A stretch of DNA of 64,000 nt from Ischnura elegans (taxonomy: Eukaryota > Arthropoda > Insecta > Odonata > Coenagrionidae), in assembly GCF_921293095.1 (NCBI RefSeq), contig NC_060257.1:68208472-68272471 (forward strand), in the 5' to 3' direction. Shown here in pieces: positions 45,120 to 56,753 of this stretch. The notes below the pieces were generated by a model. It worked only from the letters and a program-made list of their open reading frames with translations. It had not been told where the DNA came from and searched no databases. Each line of letters opens with the position of its first letter. Position 1 is the stretch's first letter. Position numbers and translations under genes: made by a program.

Positions 45120-48100
45120 TGTTGAAGAACGGAATATACCAGATTGCATATGCATGCTCATATATGAATTTTTAATACATTTTGTGATATTGGTATGAGT
45201 TTTTCATTTCAGTTATTTCCTGAATTAATCTCATATTTTATTTTAAAAAAAAATTCCACGATGTGGAATCATCATTAAGACGTTAATGGTGTTTAAGGAA
45301 GGCATTTGCAGCGATAATTTAAAGATTAGTTTTCAGGGCTTAGAGAGCATTCCTAACTCCGACTCAACCGGTATTTTTTCGTAATCTATTCGTTGCTTTA
45401 AATTTACGTTATCATCTTGAAAATTTTAGTGTGCCTAAAATAAACCTCTCATCATCGAATTCCCTTAATCTCAAATACGAAAATTTTATCCCATTTTGTT
45501 TCGGTAAAATTTTTGTAATTAGGATCTAAGTAAATGTTGACAAATGTTTACTGTATGAACGCTGAAAATTTAGAGATGGTATTTTTTTACATGAAGTACG
45601 TTAAAAAAGCAGACAAAATTCGACCAAAAAAGTGGGAGGAATGATTTTTATTAGTTTTAAGCGACCTTCCTCGCAAGTCCTTTAACTCGAAGGTTACCTT
45701 AGATGAGTTGGTATGAAACTCACTCATACATTACTTAATGCGTAACATTTTTTCCGGCCTGATACTCCTCATTATTATTATTATTATTAAAGTAAATTTA
45801 CAATTCGGTCGGGGGAAACATATTGGTTAAAAGTTTGCCCTAATTAACATATGACTTTGAAATTAGGATAAAAAACAAATAAATGCATGGAGAAACTCAT
45901 AAACAAATAATACAACATAATCGTCAACCAAAACATAGTAAAACATAAAAAATAAAAAAAAACCTTTGCAATATACCTTATAGCTCCCTTCGGCCCTGTC
46001 TTAGTAGCACTCAATCCCCTCAGTGCTAGCATACATTCCCGTTTTATCTGAATAATGCCATTCCTCGCGCCTCAGGGGTACCGAATACTCAGGGTGGAAA
46101 TACCCTCAACCTCCACGGTTTTCTCCTCGATTACAGCCTAGCTTTCGGTGTTTCCCGGCGCCCTGAATTCTAGTCACGCTACTAGAAAGGAATATTCTGC
46201 GGGAACACGAGAGCAACTCTGTCTGTACGTGAACCCCTAGCTCCTTGTAGACAGTGTTGATTGCACTGTGGTACTTAGTATGCATGGTTGCGAACTGAAA
46301 TGTTTTTCACCTCGAAAATTCATCGAGTTACCAGATTCGTTTTAAGAATAGATACAATTTTTTGTCCTGATTATTAAACTTTTTTGAGTGTCGTTTGAAT
46401 CCATACAAAATTTGGTCAAACATTCCCATAAAGGTATTCTGTCAATGTTGGGAAATTTTAATTATAAGTCGCGATTGTCACTGGAATTGATGTCACGGGA
46501 GTTCGAGAGATATTACGTACTTGCACGTGCTTTCACGGATCTTCACTCCCTTGGAGCGATGTATCTTTATCGAGCGCTTGACAGTGGAGACAAATATACA
46601 TCGGCAAATGCTGTTCTCTCAAAAGAAGCTGACGTCTATATACATCGAAATATGAAACCTCTCACATATAGTTCTTATGGAAAATTGAAGTAAGGTATTG
46701 CCTGTGAAGAATTGAATGAAATCTCATTTGTATGGAAGGTCGAATGGCTTGTTTTTTTATGCGACTGAGGGATTCAGAGGCATTAATTTTTTGACTTCAT
46801 GAAATTTTTAATAAGGTTTAATACTTTTCAATATCTCATACTATTTTTTAATTCACTCAACATCTACACTTTGATAACTAAATGCATGATAATTGCACAC
46901 CAGTGGCTTGGTTTGGATTGAGCTCCACCCTTGGAAATCCATACCAACCTTTCGCGTTGAATCAGTGCTTAGTCCACTCAGTTGGCTTTCTATGGAGATG
47001 TACAATGAATATTTACTTAGATGCAACAATGCTTCATGTTAATTTTTCTTACCCATATGAGGCCATGCCGTAAGAGTTGTAGTATACAATTTCCAGCAGT
47101 TGTTGTTCAAATTACGGACATCTCTACTTCTCACATGTCTTCATTATTAATTGTGTATCTTTTTTCTTTTAATTTTAACTCTTGCTGTCACAAAAAACAT
47201 GAAATTAGCATCTATTATCTCTGTAATTCTATTTCTTATCAGTCATAAATTGGCATTATGGTGGAACTTGGATACTTTAATTACAGTATATTCCAAAAAT
47301 CTCTCCTTTACGTTTTATAAATGATTTCCCTCAATTTTGGAAATATATCTCCGAAACCAGTTAGTCACTACTTTATTGGAGAATAAGTTTTCTTTTTTTT
47401 GTTCTCCACACCACTTTATTCCATTAACTCTTATTTTAATTTCAATATATTATGGGAAAAAGTGATGGACCTACATGCCTTCATAGTCAGTGAGTAGATA
47501 AATTTCGGTTTGAGGTTGGTATCATCAGGTAAATTAATTGAAGTATTTTGGTTACAGATTTAACATTTTTAACGCATTTTATTCTATTGACTCTTATAAT
47601 CCCTTTGGCGCTTTATAATTCAATCGATTTTACTTGCATAAAACTTTAATCTTTATTAATGCTTTGACTGATCAAAAAAAAGCCCATGATTTGAACTTTG
47701 GTATTCAGGACTCAGTTGATGTATCTCTTTCTGACGAGTTTAAAGGAAATTTATCTGCATGTTTGGAATTGGATGAAATTCCAATTAATTTCATCTTTTG
47801 CTTGTGACCAATTGGCTATAAATAACACGTGTAAAAAGGTATTGTCGGTGAAAAATTACGCTAAATTTTTTTATCGGTGGCTTGTTTATTAACGCAAGAT
47901 ATTATTAGAGATTTTAATATATTATTTCATGAAATACATATAATGGTTAATATTTATTTCTCTGCTCTATTAATGCGTAAAACCTGCACATTGATTACAA
48001 ACATTTACAGGAGATTCACAATAGTGTTACGATTCTTTCAAGAATTTATTCAATTATCTCTCTGAAAATTTTCTACCATCAACAATTAACCTTCATATTA

Positions 48101-48470
48101 TTACTTGTACCTAGGTTTTAGAGCATGTTAGCCGTGAATTCCAAAGCTATACTGTTTTATTCGGGAAGCCTTTCAAATTATGACATTTTTTCTGCAAATC
48201 ATCGATGCCTCATCAGACTGGACTTCAAATTTTTCCATAAATAGGTATTAATTTTATGTAGATTATATATTTCTTCAATCACAGCATAAATCCTAAAATC
48301 GATTTTAGGGGACCTTCTATAGTTTTTTATCTCTCAGTTGACAAAATTATCTGCTAATACTCTGCTAATGACTAATTTAATGATAAAGGGAATAGCAGGA
48401 TAAGTATGGTGAATCGGATAAATATGGTGAGTGCATATGTTTTTTCTTTGTTATCAATATACAGGTATAC
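45120..48470. other. No recognisable gene
   Basis: AT-rich. A frame from 46388 to 46693 (about 101 codons, GTG start) is more protein-like in composition than its surroundings, but I do not recognise it and it has no splice or start context I can defend. A short (ATT)n run lies at about 45773-45788. Confidence 0.45.
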
Positions 48471-48471
48471 C

Positions 48472-48552
<81 letters not shown>
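48472..48552. repeat. (TA)n microsatellite, about 80 bp
   Basis: Alternating TA with a single G interruption (TATG near 48512-48514). Likely to be length-variable. Confidence 0.98.
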
Positions 48553-48557
<5 letters not shown>

Positions 48558-48627
48558 TTCAAGTTAATATCGATAAACACAGAGACACAAAAAAGAAACA
48601 CTCATATTGAATAAATAAACTCGAAGC

Positions 48628-48760
48628 TATCGAAGCACTTCAGGCTTCTTCGTCAGCTGAAGTATGAATGGTGAGGAAAGGAGAGGGTTGGAAAAGGGAA
48701 AAGAGGGGTAAGGGGAGAGGTGTATGGGGAGGGGGAGTTAGGACGAAACGGTTAGCATTT
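48628..48760 (-). repeat. Hammerhead-like module and purine-rich tract
   Basis: The minus strand has CTGACGA (48656-48650), GAAGC, a loop, GCTTC and GATAGCTTC. This fits CTGANGA plus a stem, with GAA changed to GAT. Downstream on the plus strand, 48661-48745 is almost all A and G. Confidence 0.3.
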
Positions 48761-48764
48761 GCTT

Positions 48765-49790
48765 ATTGGAGTGTAGTAAAACTCGGTTGTTGAAGAAAAT
48801 GGACCAAATATATGGCATGGCCCTATAACTCACCAACAAAAGCTATCGGGCCAAAAATCATTGAAATATCTCTTGGGGGTCGACTCACCATAATTATCCT
48901 CAGATATTTTAAGAATTAATGACCACTCTGAGTCTAGTTACCCCATTTGAAGTTGTCGTAAGCCGAGATACGCCCTATTTGAGTCTTCTGACCCTGAACA
49001 GACACAAAAAATAGATATACCACTATCTTAAATCATAATGTATATAAAAATACCATAGTAATTTTACGGTTTTTATTTTTCATTGTGCTTCCTCATGAAA
49101 TATACGGATAATTTTTTGGGGAACAAGAGGCCATAGCTATCAGTTGGAGATGAAAAGCTTCGTCTCTAGTTTTTACGTTGCTTTACAGGGATTCCCCCAA
49201 CTGATGGTCTTTTTGGGATATGAGATACACATTATCCGCGTTTCCAAGGGTCTTTTCCGCAGGCATATGCTAGTAAGTAGGAAACTTGGTGTCCTAGAGT
49301 CACCGCAAAACCTTGCCAAACGCTTCTCCAACCCTACAAGTTTTGTTTGGGATTGTGTACCTACTTCGGTTCCGGACTTTTCATTCATCGCCTGCTTTCG
49401 AGGTGAATCACCCAGAGAAATGTTTACCCATTACGTAACTCGTTATTTGTCTCCGTTTCGGAAATGGGTCATGGCCGAAGGGAAGACAAAGAAGATATTT
49501 TTCGAGTCCAAGAAATTCTTGGCGTGATTTTTAACCGTACAATGCCAACTTATTTTTTTTTATGAGACCCGAATCGAGTCACTTGCTTTTGGATTATGCT
49601 TAGAATCTTAATGTAAATTTTATGGAGATATCCTTGTCTCAGTTAACAAAACTTGCATTGTTATATACTATAGTCTTTCAGAAATTGAATTTAGATTGAA
49701 TTTTCTATTGTAGCAAATTATATACGTTAAAGATGAAAGTTTCTTCATAAAAATAAAAACTTTTAGTCACTTTCCGCATAATATTCAAAT
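48765..49790. other. Unassigned; one protein-like open frame
   Basis: The frame 49144-49527 (127 codons, plus) has mixed amino-acid composition and an upstream TTGCTTTACAG that could be a splice acceptor. I do not recognise the product and find no partner exon. Weak candidate only. Confidence 0.25.
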
Positions 49791-49794
49791 CCCG

Positions 49795-49945
49795 GAAACT
49801 ACCAAGTTTTCGGGACCTAATTTCATACATACGTATAATTTCTCGAAATCAACTCCACCATACAAGCATAGTGAGGAGGGCTAGTCCGGAAGTTTACAAC
49901 TAAGTATACAACTAAACATAGAAAGGAAACATCAACTGATGAATA
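49795..49945 (+). repeat. Dispersed direct repeat, copy 1
   Basis: Matches 51985-52120 in order: ACCAAGTTTTCGG, ACCTAATTTCAT, AAATCAACTCC and a TATACAACTAAACA block. Strongly diverged. Confidence 0.55.
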
Positions 49946-50440
49946 TAATGCGAGATAGGATAAGTAAACCACCCTGATTTTGTAACCAAACTATGGGTGT
50001 AAAAACTGTTTGTACATGTGTATCAGGCTTGACTGTATGGAAATTGGTTACGTTCATGTCGAAATTCCAAACCTTTTCTCACAAATACGTTTACTTGACC
50101 GTCTTAGGTTTCGGGTCCTACTGCCATTAGAATGCAGCGTTTCGCAGTAGTTGCCCCCACCATGTGTGCACAGAGAAGAGCAGAGCATAAACTATGGTAG
50201 GGTAAAGTGTGAGTAGAAGTAAAAAAAAAGCTTGTTGCTGAAGGACAGGCAGTATTATGTAGGAATTAGCCGCCGCGACGGGAGGTAGCACCAGATTTTG
50301 AAGCAAAAATCCATCAATTTCAAACCGTGTCCCCTCATTATATGTCATTTACCAAGGAAACTATTTTGCGGTCCATGAAAATGGTTTAGAGCCAAGAAGA
50401 ATCTGAGTTTTTCCCATTGAATGACGAAAATCAATTCTTC

Positions 50441-50515
50441 TCGGGTTTCGAACAGGGCTAGGGTCTGCATGTTGCAGGACTACGTCTCCAATGGAGACTT
50501 TCCCAACATCTTCAG
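50441..50515 (-). other. Hammerhead-like module with long stem II (decayed)
   Basis: The minus strand has CTGAAGA (50515-50509), then ATGTTG...CAACAT as a possible long stem, then CGAAACCCGAG (50450-50440). The stem III palindrome is incomplete. Confidence 0.25.
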
Positions 50516-50553
50516 GGCTTATGATGCCGATGTCAGTAGTGTTCTGGCATATA

Positions 50554-51236
50554 AACCAGGAATGGCGAGTGAAACCAAACAAAAATGTTTGATTTAGACC
50601 CGGAGGGAAACGAAAATACGAAATATACGAGGCCTAGGTTTAGTTTTGTTCCCGCACGAAATTAAAATCACCAAGGAATTTAGTTTCGACCCGGGACGAA
50701 ACTTTACTCTCAGGAATGAAACTAAATTAATCGAAATTCCGCTGCTAATATTAAAGTTTCGATCGCAGGAGTTGAGTGGAGGGGGAAAAAGGGAATATTT
50801 TCGACTCATTACGTTTGGCATTCATGTAGAGAGGTTACAACCTTGAGCTTAAAAATCGAATGGCCAGTTTGCGTTCACCATTCTCCTGTTAGTGGTCAAA
50901 ATATGAGTGCTCCATGGATTTAATGCCGGTAAGCCAAACCTCTACTTCATTCAACCATACTTCGTACTCGTGTGTGTGGGTCGAAACTAAACTGTTAGAA
51001 GGTGAATCACGCATCACGCGGCCCCTCAGGTGCGAAACATTATCTGTATTTCGTTCCGTCCCAGGCTTTAACTTTAGTTTCGAATCGAAGTAGTTTTGAA
51101 TATGATATTGTTTCGACCCTGGGTTTACATCCCCGGGTTTAAATCCATTTCGTTTCTACATTTCGCTCCTGGGAACGAAACTATTGAAATTTTTACTAGT
51201 TTTGACTTTCATTTAGTTTCTTTTTGCACCCCTGAT
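50554..51236 (-). mobile_element. MITE family B, copy 2 (reverse, diverged)
   Basis: Aligns in reverse with 4274-4844 over most of its length: AACCAGGAATGGCGAGTGAA at the left, CTCCTGTTAGTGGTCAAAAT, CTACTTCATTCAACCATACT and TTCGTACTCG in the interior. The terminal part beyond 51160 is degraded and about 100 bp longer. Confidence 0.75.
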
Positions 51237-51239
51237 ATC

Positions 51240-51980
51240 CCTCTATTTTCACATTTGTGGTCCCTGATTGGTTCGTTTTATTGTTTGCTTGTTGTAGAAA
51301 AAAAGTTAATTCTAGATTTAGAGCTATAATCACGGACATATTGCAGGGGTGAAATGGTAATAAAAGTTTCCTATGTGGGATAAAAATAATATGTATCCGC
51401 TTCTACTTATATTGCACATCTGTTATCAATATCTTTATGTCGTCTTCTAGGATTTTAGTCCTAACATTTGAAATATAAATCGGTTGATGATCCGTCATTG
51501 TTCCACCGAAGCAGGAAGAGCATTTGTAACTTAAATCATGTTGAATTTTCTTTGCAACGTTATGAAATAAATCATAGTATGTGTTAGAAATAATCTTTTA
51601 ATTGATTTATACATCTTATTCATGTTGCAAACGAATGCCTTCGATATATCATATTAATTTTACCCATTTTGAATGCAGAATTCTTTTGCAGATTTTCGTA
51701 AAACATCATCTTAGTACACCGCTATATTTTGAAGTGTAATGCAAAGGATAAAGCTGGACGGATATTTTACCCAATGGGTAAGCTTAGAAATTCGTTTTTC
51801 CCCTGAAAAATATAGGAAATTTATAAATGCTATATGGAACATAGTTTGTTATGTCACAATTCTCTAACAATTTAACCCTAAAAATGCTCAATGTTCTCGT
51901 AAACGTTAACGACTGATGTCCTGGCACCGTAAGCTGCACGCCGCACGACGGATTGCGGAGTTTTTAAAAATTAAAACGAC
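51240..51980. other. No recognisable feature
   Basis: AT-rich, non-coding, no repeat partner seen. Confidence 0.55.
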
Positions 51981-51984
51981 CAAG

Positions 51985-52120
51985 TTTTCGGCACCTAGTT
52001 TCATTATCTACGCAACATTACTAAAAATTAACTCCGCGATATATACCCAGGGATGAGGGTAAGTACGGACTATAACGACGAAATATACAATTAAACACAT
52101 AAGGGAATGATAAACTGACG
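51985..52120 (+). repeat. Dispersed direct repeat, copy 2
   Basis: Partner of 49795-49945. The 2 kb between the copies includes MITE B copy 2. Confidence 0.55.
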
Positions 52121-52129
52121 AAATTTTAA

Positions 52130-52715
52130 CTGATATCCTCACGCCGTACGCTTGTGGATGTGACTTGTAGAGATACGTGTGCATGTAACAACACCGAAAA
52201 TTTTTCGTTCCGTTTTCCGAAAAAGGTTCAATATTTTCCGCTCCAAATCCGGGGATTCACGTTGTCAGGTGGCGAGGAAACTTTGACCATCGTTCACTGT
52301 CAGTCCCTTTTAAAACCCACGTTGTACCCTTATCGCAACAGAATCCTTATCAAGCTAGGATCAGGCACCCGACCTTGATATCGACCGGGCCTCACGGGAA
52401 ACATGAAGGATATCCGAGAAGCTGGAGGAAAGACTCGCACACTGAGTTTCTAGTCGGCGTTAAAGGATAAGATTAATGGATTGAGTGCCTGAACCTATTT
52501 TTAGGTGAGCCTTCGCGTGATTACTCTCAGTTGTGGTTACTGTTCACGCGTTAAACCATCTGCTCTGCGCATTCCGAGCATTCGTTGTTTATTAAGGTAT
52601 CTATTAATTTCATTTTTGAAAAACCTTTGGCATTTTTACATTTTTTTAATTTTATTCACCGTGATACTTACTAAAAGTAACAGAAGTATGTGAAATGCAG
52701 TGGAATGGCATCCTG
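52130..52715. other. No recognisable feature
   Basis: Small open frames (52154-52378, 52505-52693) without recognisable domains. Confidence 0.5.
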
Positions 52716-52720
52716 TAATT

Positions 52721-52907
52721 ATTAAAAGAAAATGGAGATGGCACTTTTCCACGGGTTTATTTAGAGTACGACGCGTTTCAACCCTTAGATCATTATCAAG
52801 TATAATGTACTTGATATACTATTGTACTCAATAATGACCTAACGGTTGAAACGCGTCGTATTCTAAATAAACCTGCGGCAAAGTGCCATCTCTATTTTCT
52901 TTTAATA
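52721..52907. mobile_element. Foldback element (63-bp arms) with GAAACGCGTC in both arms
   Basis: Arms 52721-52783 and 52845-52907 are near-perfect inverted repeats (ATTAAAAGAAAATGGAGATG outermost). Each arm, read outward from the centre, has TTGAAACGCGTCGTA (plus 52847-52861, minus 52780-52766): GAA plus the palindrome ACGCGT plus C. Upstream of each is TGATAATGA- or CAATAATGA-like sequence where CTGANGA would be expected, so the 5' core is poor. Confidence 0.6.
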
Positions 52908-52909
52908 CT

Positions 52910-53650
52910 AACGTGATCTGCGTGCATTATAATATACACTCCCTCGGCGGAAAGAATACCAGTCAAAAAGTAATAGAATCGATTGAAGTCCTGTATTTAA
53001 TTATGAATTATCTTTAATAACTACGATTAAACAAATATTGTACGTGATAAAATATTCTATCACATATTTTGAGCTGTATCAATGACTTTGTGATAACATT
53101 ACTTAAAAATCCCTCTTCGTCTGTCATAATTTAAATAATTTAACCCTATTCATATATGAATGAATGAATGCTTTTTTCGTCCGACGATAAAAGGCCCTTT
53201 ATTTGCAACAGTAAAGCTGCAGAAAAAACCGGGGAGAATCATCAGCATGAAGTTTGTTTTTCAAAATCAAAAATAATGTCAACCATTTCTCTGGATAACA
53301 GCATGAATTCTTCTTTAGCGAACACTGAAATAATTAAGTGCACCATGGCCAAGTTTCAGTAACGAAATGGAAAATAATTGTTTTTTGCCGAATCAATTTT
53401 CGCCGATATAATGAGTTCCCTTGATACTTTGGTATGAATGATGAAATTTGGACAGGCGGGTATATAAGGCAATTGCGCGTCCTCCGAACCACACGCTCAA
53501 GTCATTTCTGACCGTAAGTTGTTAGTTTAAGGTTAGTAGCAATCTCATAAACTACACTGCCTCAGTTGATTCTCCCTCCAAGTGATCACTGCGGACCGAC
53601 AGTCAGATAACTCGCCGAACAGCTTTAGCATTGACCTTATGCCGATAAAA
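52910..53650. other. No recognisable feature
   Basis: AT-rich, with no recognisable domain in the open frame at 53168-53362. Confidence 0.5.
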
Positions 53651-53654
53651 AAGA

Positions 53655-53965
53655 TTTTTTTTAATGCACTGAGGATAGAGTGTGAAGCAGTGTGAAACAT
53701 TATACCCGTTCCCATTCAAAACAAAAGAGGAGACAAGGTGACTTCTCGAAGTGTTCTGATCCATGACAACGCCCGTCATCCCTGCACCGATGAAGCCCAA
53801 ATGCTCCTTGAGCAATTTCAATGGACATTTTTAATCACCCGGCGTGCAACTTCGACGCAGTGCCGTGAGACTTCCATCTTTACGCTGAAATGGAAAAGTG
53901 GCTGGGAGGAAAGCGTTTCCAAACGAGCGTTGTCATGGATTCTTTATAAAATCAGAAATATCTTG
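53655..53965 (+). pseudogene. mariner transposase fragment (frameshifted)
   Basis: The plus strand reads PIQNKRGDKVTSRSVLIHDN, AR, then DEAQMLLEQFQW. This matches the RRAIQNKRRG....LLHDNARPHTA...LLEQF.W region of mariner transposases, including the second catalytic Asp in HDNAR. After a frameshift the sequence continues as DFHLYAEMEKWLGGKRFQT, which corresponds to the SDFHLF..MK.WLGGKRF block just past the third catalytic Asp. The segment between them is garbled. Terminal repeats were not found. It abuts the LINE at 54060. Confidence 0.85.
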
Positions 53966-54062
53966 CTTTTGGTATTTTACTATCGAATTCTATGCATTGG
54001 ATCACTCTGAAAAAGAAAAATAGTATGAATCACTGTGTAACTTATTATTTGGGGTAAGTAAA

Positions 54063-55457
54063 ATGAAATGTGAATTTCTGGGTATGACATTGGACCGGCG
54101 CCTGAATTGGCGCGAACATTTCCGAACTCTAAGAGACAATTGCTTCAAAGTTCTGAACATTTTACGGTTTCTGTCACATTCGACATGGGGCGCGGATCGT
54201 ACCTCAATGCTTATGCTGTATCGAGCATTAGTACGTTCAAGGCTAGACTACGGATCGATTGTGTACTCATCCGCCCGTGAGACCTACATGAAACCGCTCT
54301 CGACGGTTCATAATACTGGACTGCGTTTAGCAACCGGTGCCTTCAGGACCTCCCCTGTCTTGAGCATTTACGCCGATACAGGAGAACCTCCCCTAGTCAA
54401 TCGTAGAGAGACGTTGATGTGCAATTATTCCACAAAAATTTTATCTGCGCCGAACCACCCCTGTTTTAACATTATTTCTCACCCACTGCTTTTAGACCTT
54501 TTTAACCGAAAGACAAGATCCACTAAACCTCTAAGTGTTCGCTTCAGAAACCTAATCGCAGAACGCAATTTTACCTTGCCCGCCACGTACCCCACTGGGT
54601 ACAGTAACGTGCCGCCGTGGTTAATTCCCCGGCCAGCTTTGAGACTTGACCTTACTCGTTGCTCCAAATCTACTACTATGCCGGGAGAATACCAACAACT
54701 TTTTAAGGAATTCCGCGCCGAAAACTCCGAATTTACGTTCGTATACACTGACGGTTCCAAATCGGATACCGCCTGTGGGTGCGCTGTGGTATCCCCATAT
54801 CATGGAGTACTTAAGGCAAAATTGCATCCGCACTGTTCCATTTTTACGGCTGAGCTCACTGCCATTAGGATTGCTCTCCGATCCATTAAAAACAGTGTTG
54901 CGTCATTTATGATCTGCACAGATTCATACAGTGCTCTCCAATCCATATCTCTTTATTCTCCTTGTCACCCCATTGTTCAGGACATACAAAGCACTCTGTT
55001 ATCCCTGAGTAAAAAAGGGACCACTATAAGCTTCGCTTGGGTCCCTGGACATGTGGGCATACCAGGGAATGAGAAAGCAGATTCTGCAGCCAAAGATGCG
55101 CTCAGGTCTCCGGATACAGATTTTCAGTTAATGCCGGCGGAAGATTTAGGGAATGCCATGAGGGGTATGATTAGACAAAATTGGAAGACGCAATGGCTCG
55201 AAATCCATAATAACAAACTTCGGGAAATAAAGCCCGTAATAACTGCGTGGCAGACCTCTATAAGAAATGTCCGCAGGGAGGAAGTGGTTTTAACACGCTT
55301 AAGAATTGGTCACTGCTTATTAACCCATTCATACCTCTTCACCGAAGAGAGAATACAGCCCCAATGCTTAAATTGCAATTGTCCACTAACAGTGCGACAT
55401 ATCCTGACGGACTGTCGTACTGCACGGGTGTCGCAAGATATCGTACTGCACGGGTGA
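54063..55457 (+). CDS. LINE ORF2 C-terminal half: RT thumb region, RNase H, zinc-binding tail
   Basis: The longest open frame in the window (464 codons). Residues 1-120 match the region after the reverse transcriptase palm in I/R1-group LINEs (KCEFLGMTLDRRLNW, LYRALVRSRLDYGSIVYSSA, GLRLATGAFRTSPV). Residues 225-350 form an RNase H domain with all expected catalytic positions: D230 (YTDGS), E264 (TAELTA), D287 (CTDSYSAL), H330 (PGHVGI) and D340 (EKADSAAK). The C-terminus has CLNCNCPLTVRHILTDC, the CCHC motif of these proteins. A 26-bp duplication at 55415-55456 shifts the frame, so it stops at 55457; the natural C-terminal sequence continues in another frame to about 55564. The palm domain with the YADD box and the endonuclease are missing, so this copy cannot retrotranspose by itself. 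Confidence 0.93.
   Translation: MKCEFLGMTLDRRLNWREHFRTLRDNCFKVLNILRFLSHSTWGADRTSMLMLYRALVRSRLDYGSIVYSSARETYMKPLSTVHNTGLRLATGAFRTSPVLSIYADTGEPPLVNRRETLMCNYSTKILSAPNHPCFNIISHPLLLDLFNRKTRSTKPLSVRFRNLIAERNFTLPATYPTGYSNVPPWLIPRPALRLDLTRCSKSTTMPGEYQQLFKEFRAENSEFTFVYTDGSKSDTACGCAVVSPYHGVLKAKLHPHCSIFTAELTAIRIALRSIKNSVASFMICTDSYSALQSISLYSPCHPIVQDIQSTLLSLSKKGTTISFAWVPGHVGIPGNEKADSAAKDALRSPDTDFQLMPAEDLGNAMRGMIRQNWKTQWLEIHNNKLREIKPVITAWQTSIRNVRREEVVLTRLRIGHCLLTHSYLFTEERIQPQCLNCNCPLTVRHILTDCRTARVSQDIVLHG
55415..55456 (+). repeat. 26-bp frameshifting duplication in the LINE ORF
   Basis: TCGTACTGCACGGGTG occurs at 55415-55430 and again at 55441-55456, with a 10-bp spacer that belongs to the unit (period 26). 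Since 26 is not a multiple of three, it moves the frame and creates the stop at 55455-55457. Confidence 0.95.
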
Positions 55458-55894
55458 ATCACAACCTCGGAGTCAACCTAGCTGAGGTACTAGGAGACAC
55501 TCCCGAAAACATTTCCCGACTGATAGCATTCCTACACTCAACTCGACTTTTCAATAAAATATAAATGATACTCTTGTAAATTATTGGCACGTTAAATTCA
55601 GAACGGGCCTAATCCCCTTTATCAATACCAGTCAGTGAGTGGTGCAAAATGGCCTTAGCCGCCGACGCACCCATTAAAAGAAACACTACTACTACCCTAC
55701 CAACTTAACCTGTACATTTCGGTTTCTCAGAGAAATAAACATTTTTAATAAAGTCTAATTATGTACACTTTGAACGAAGACATCAGATGCAGTAGATTAC
55801 TTTATACATAACTTTTGTAATTAAATCACACAGTAGTGGTGCAAAATGACCTAGCCGTCGACGCACCCTAAATCCAAATAATAATGAAATGTGA

Positions 55895-56750
55895 GAAGTT
55901 GTATAATACATGCAACTATTGTTGATTATGATTGATGACAGTTGTTTACCAAGCTAGTATCAGAAAGCGGTAATTCCGATGCCCAGTTAGTTTGACGACG
56001 AGTTTATGTCTTAAATTCCTCCCTCTGCGGTCTGTTTGCGGATTGCAGAATGAAGTATTTGGCAGATTCAAAAACGGAAAAAATGTTGTCAGTTTCCCAC
56101 CCCCCCTCCACTATACTTGTTTCCACCGCCGAAGTGCTAAAAACACGATACACCTGTCTTTTCACTCTCAGACGCACATTTATAAATAGGCGACCGGTCA
56201 TTCCCTACAGAGGGAGGGTTGTTTTAGAGACCCCCTGCGTGCTTTTGGCGTCGCCAATGGAAACCCGGTTTGTTCCCATCTTAGCTCGTGGCGAATGGGA
56301 AATCCTCGGAGAGTCTGTCACGAAAAAAGAAGACTCGCGTCTGGCTCCAGAACTCTTAAAAGTATCGATTGCCGCGCCGCCCTTGGGGGAATACCAAACT
56401 ACTCCGCTCAATGTGTGCGTGCATAATGGAATCGAAATGCATTTTTTGAAAAAAAAAAAATGCAAAAAAAAGTTTGCAGAAATCTTTTGAATTTGGCCGT
56501 CAGACTTCGACGTTCTGTGCTACATTTTTGGAATAATATGTCTAGATGTATAAAATTTTCAAGGCTATACAAAATATTTTAGATATACTTTATTTGTTGA
56601 TATTAAGTTTTTGGTCACTACATTATATTTTTATAAGAAGTTATTTTGCCTCATGTAATCTATTGATGGCCATCTATTAATATAATTACAAATATTCACT
56701 GCATCATCAGCCATTAAACCTATGAATAGTTTCATGTTACACTCTAATCA
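55895..56750. other. No recognisable gene
   Basis: The frame 56050-56490 has an overlapping minus frame of similar length and ends in a poly-A run. I see no recognisable domain. Confidence 0.45.
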
Positions 56751-56753
56751 ATA

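Larger units (their letters stand above)
54060..55890 (+). mobile_element. I-superfamily LINE, 5'-truncated
   Basis: Covers the ORF2 3' half (next entry) and a 3' untranslated region to about 55890. The 3' UTR contains a duplicated block GGTGCAAAATGGCCTTAGCC / GGTGCAAAATGACCTAGCC with GACGCACCC, at about 55636-55675 and 55833-55870, with an AATAAA-containing AT-rich spacer. The 5' truncation point falls next to a mariner remnant. No target-site duplication could be fixed by eye. Confidence 0.85.

Noticed and set aside
48377..48601. Minus-strand frame across the (TA)n tract
   Set aside because: The translation is Tyr-Ile repeats from the microsatellite.
53603..54010. Recently active mariner copy
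   Set aside because: At least two frameshifts and no terminal inverted repeats could be found.
54479..54833. Minus-strand frames within the LINE
   Set aside because: Antisense shadows of the RNase H reading frame.
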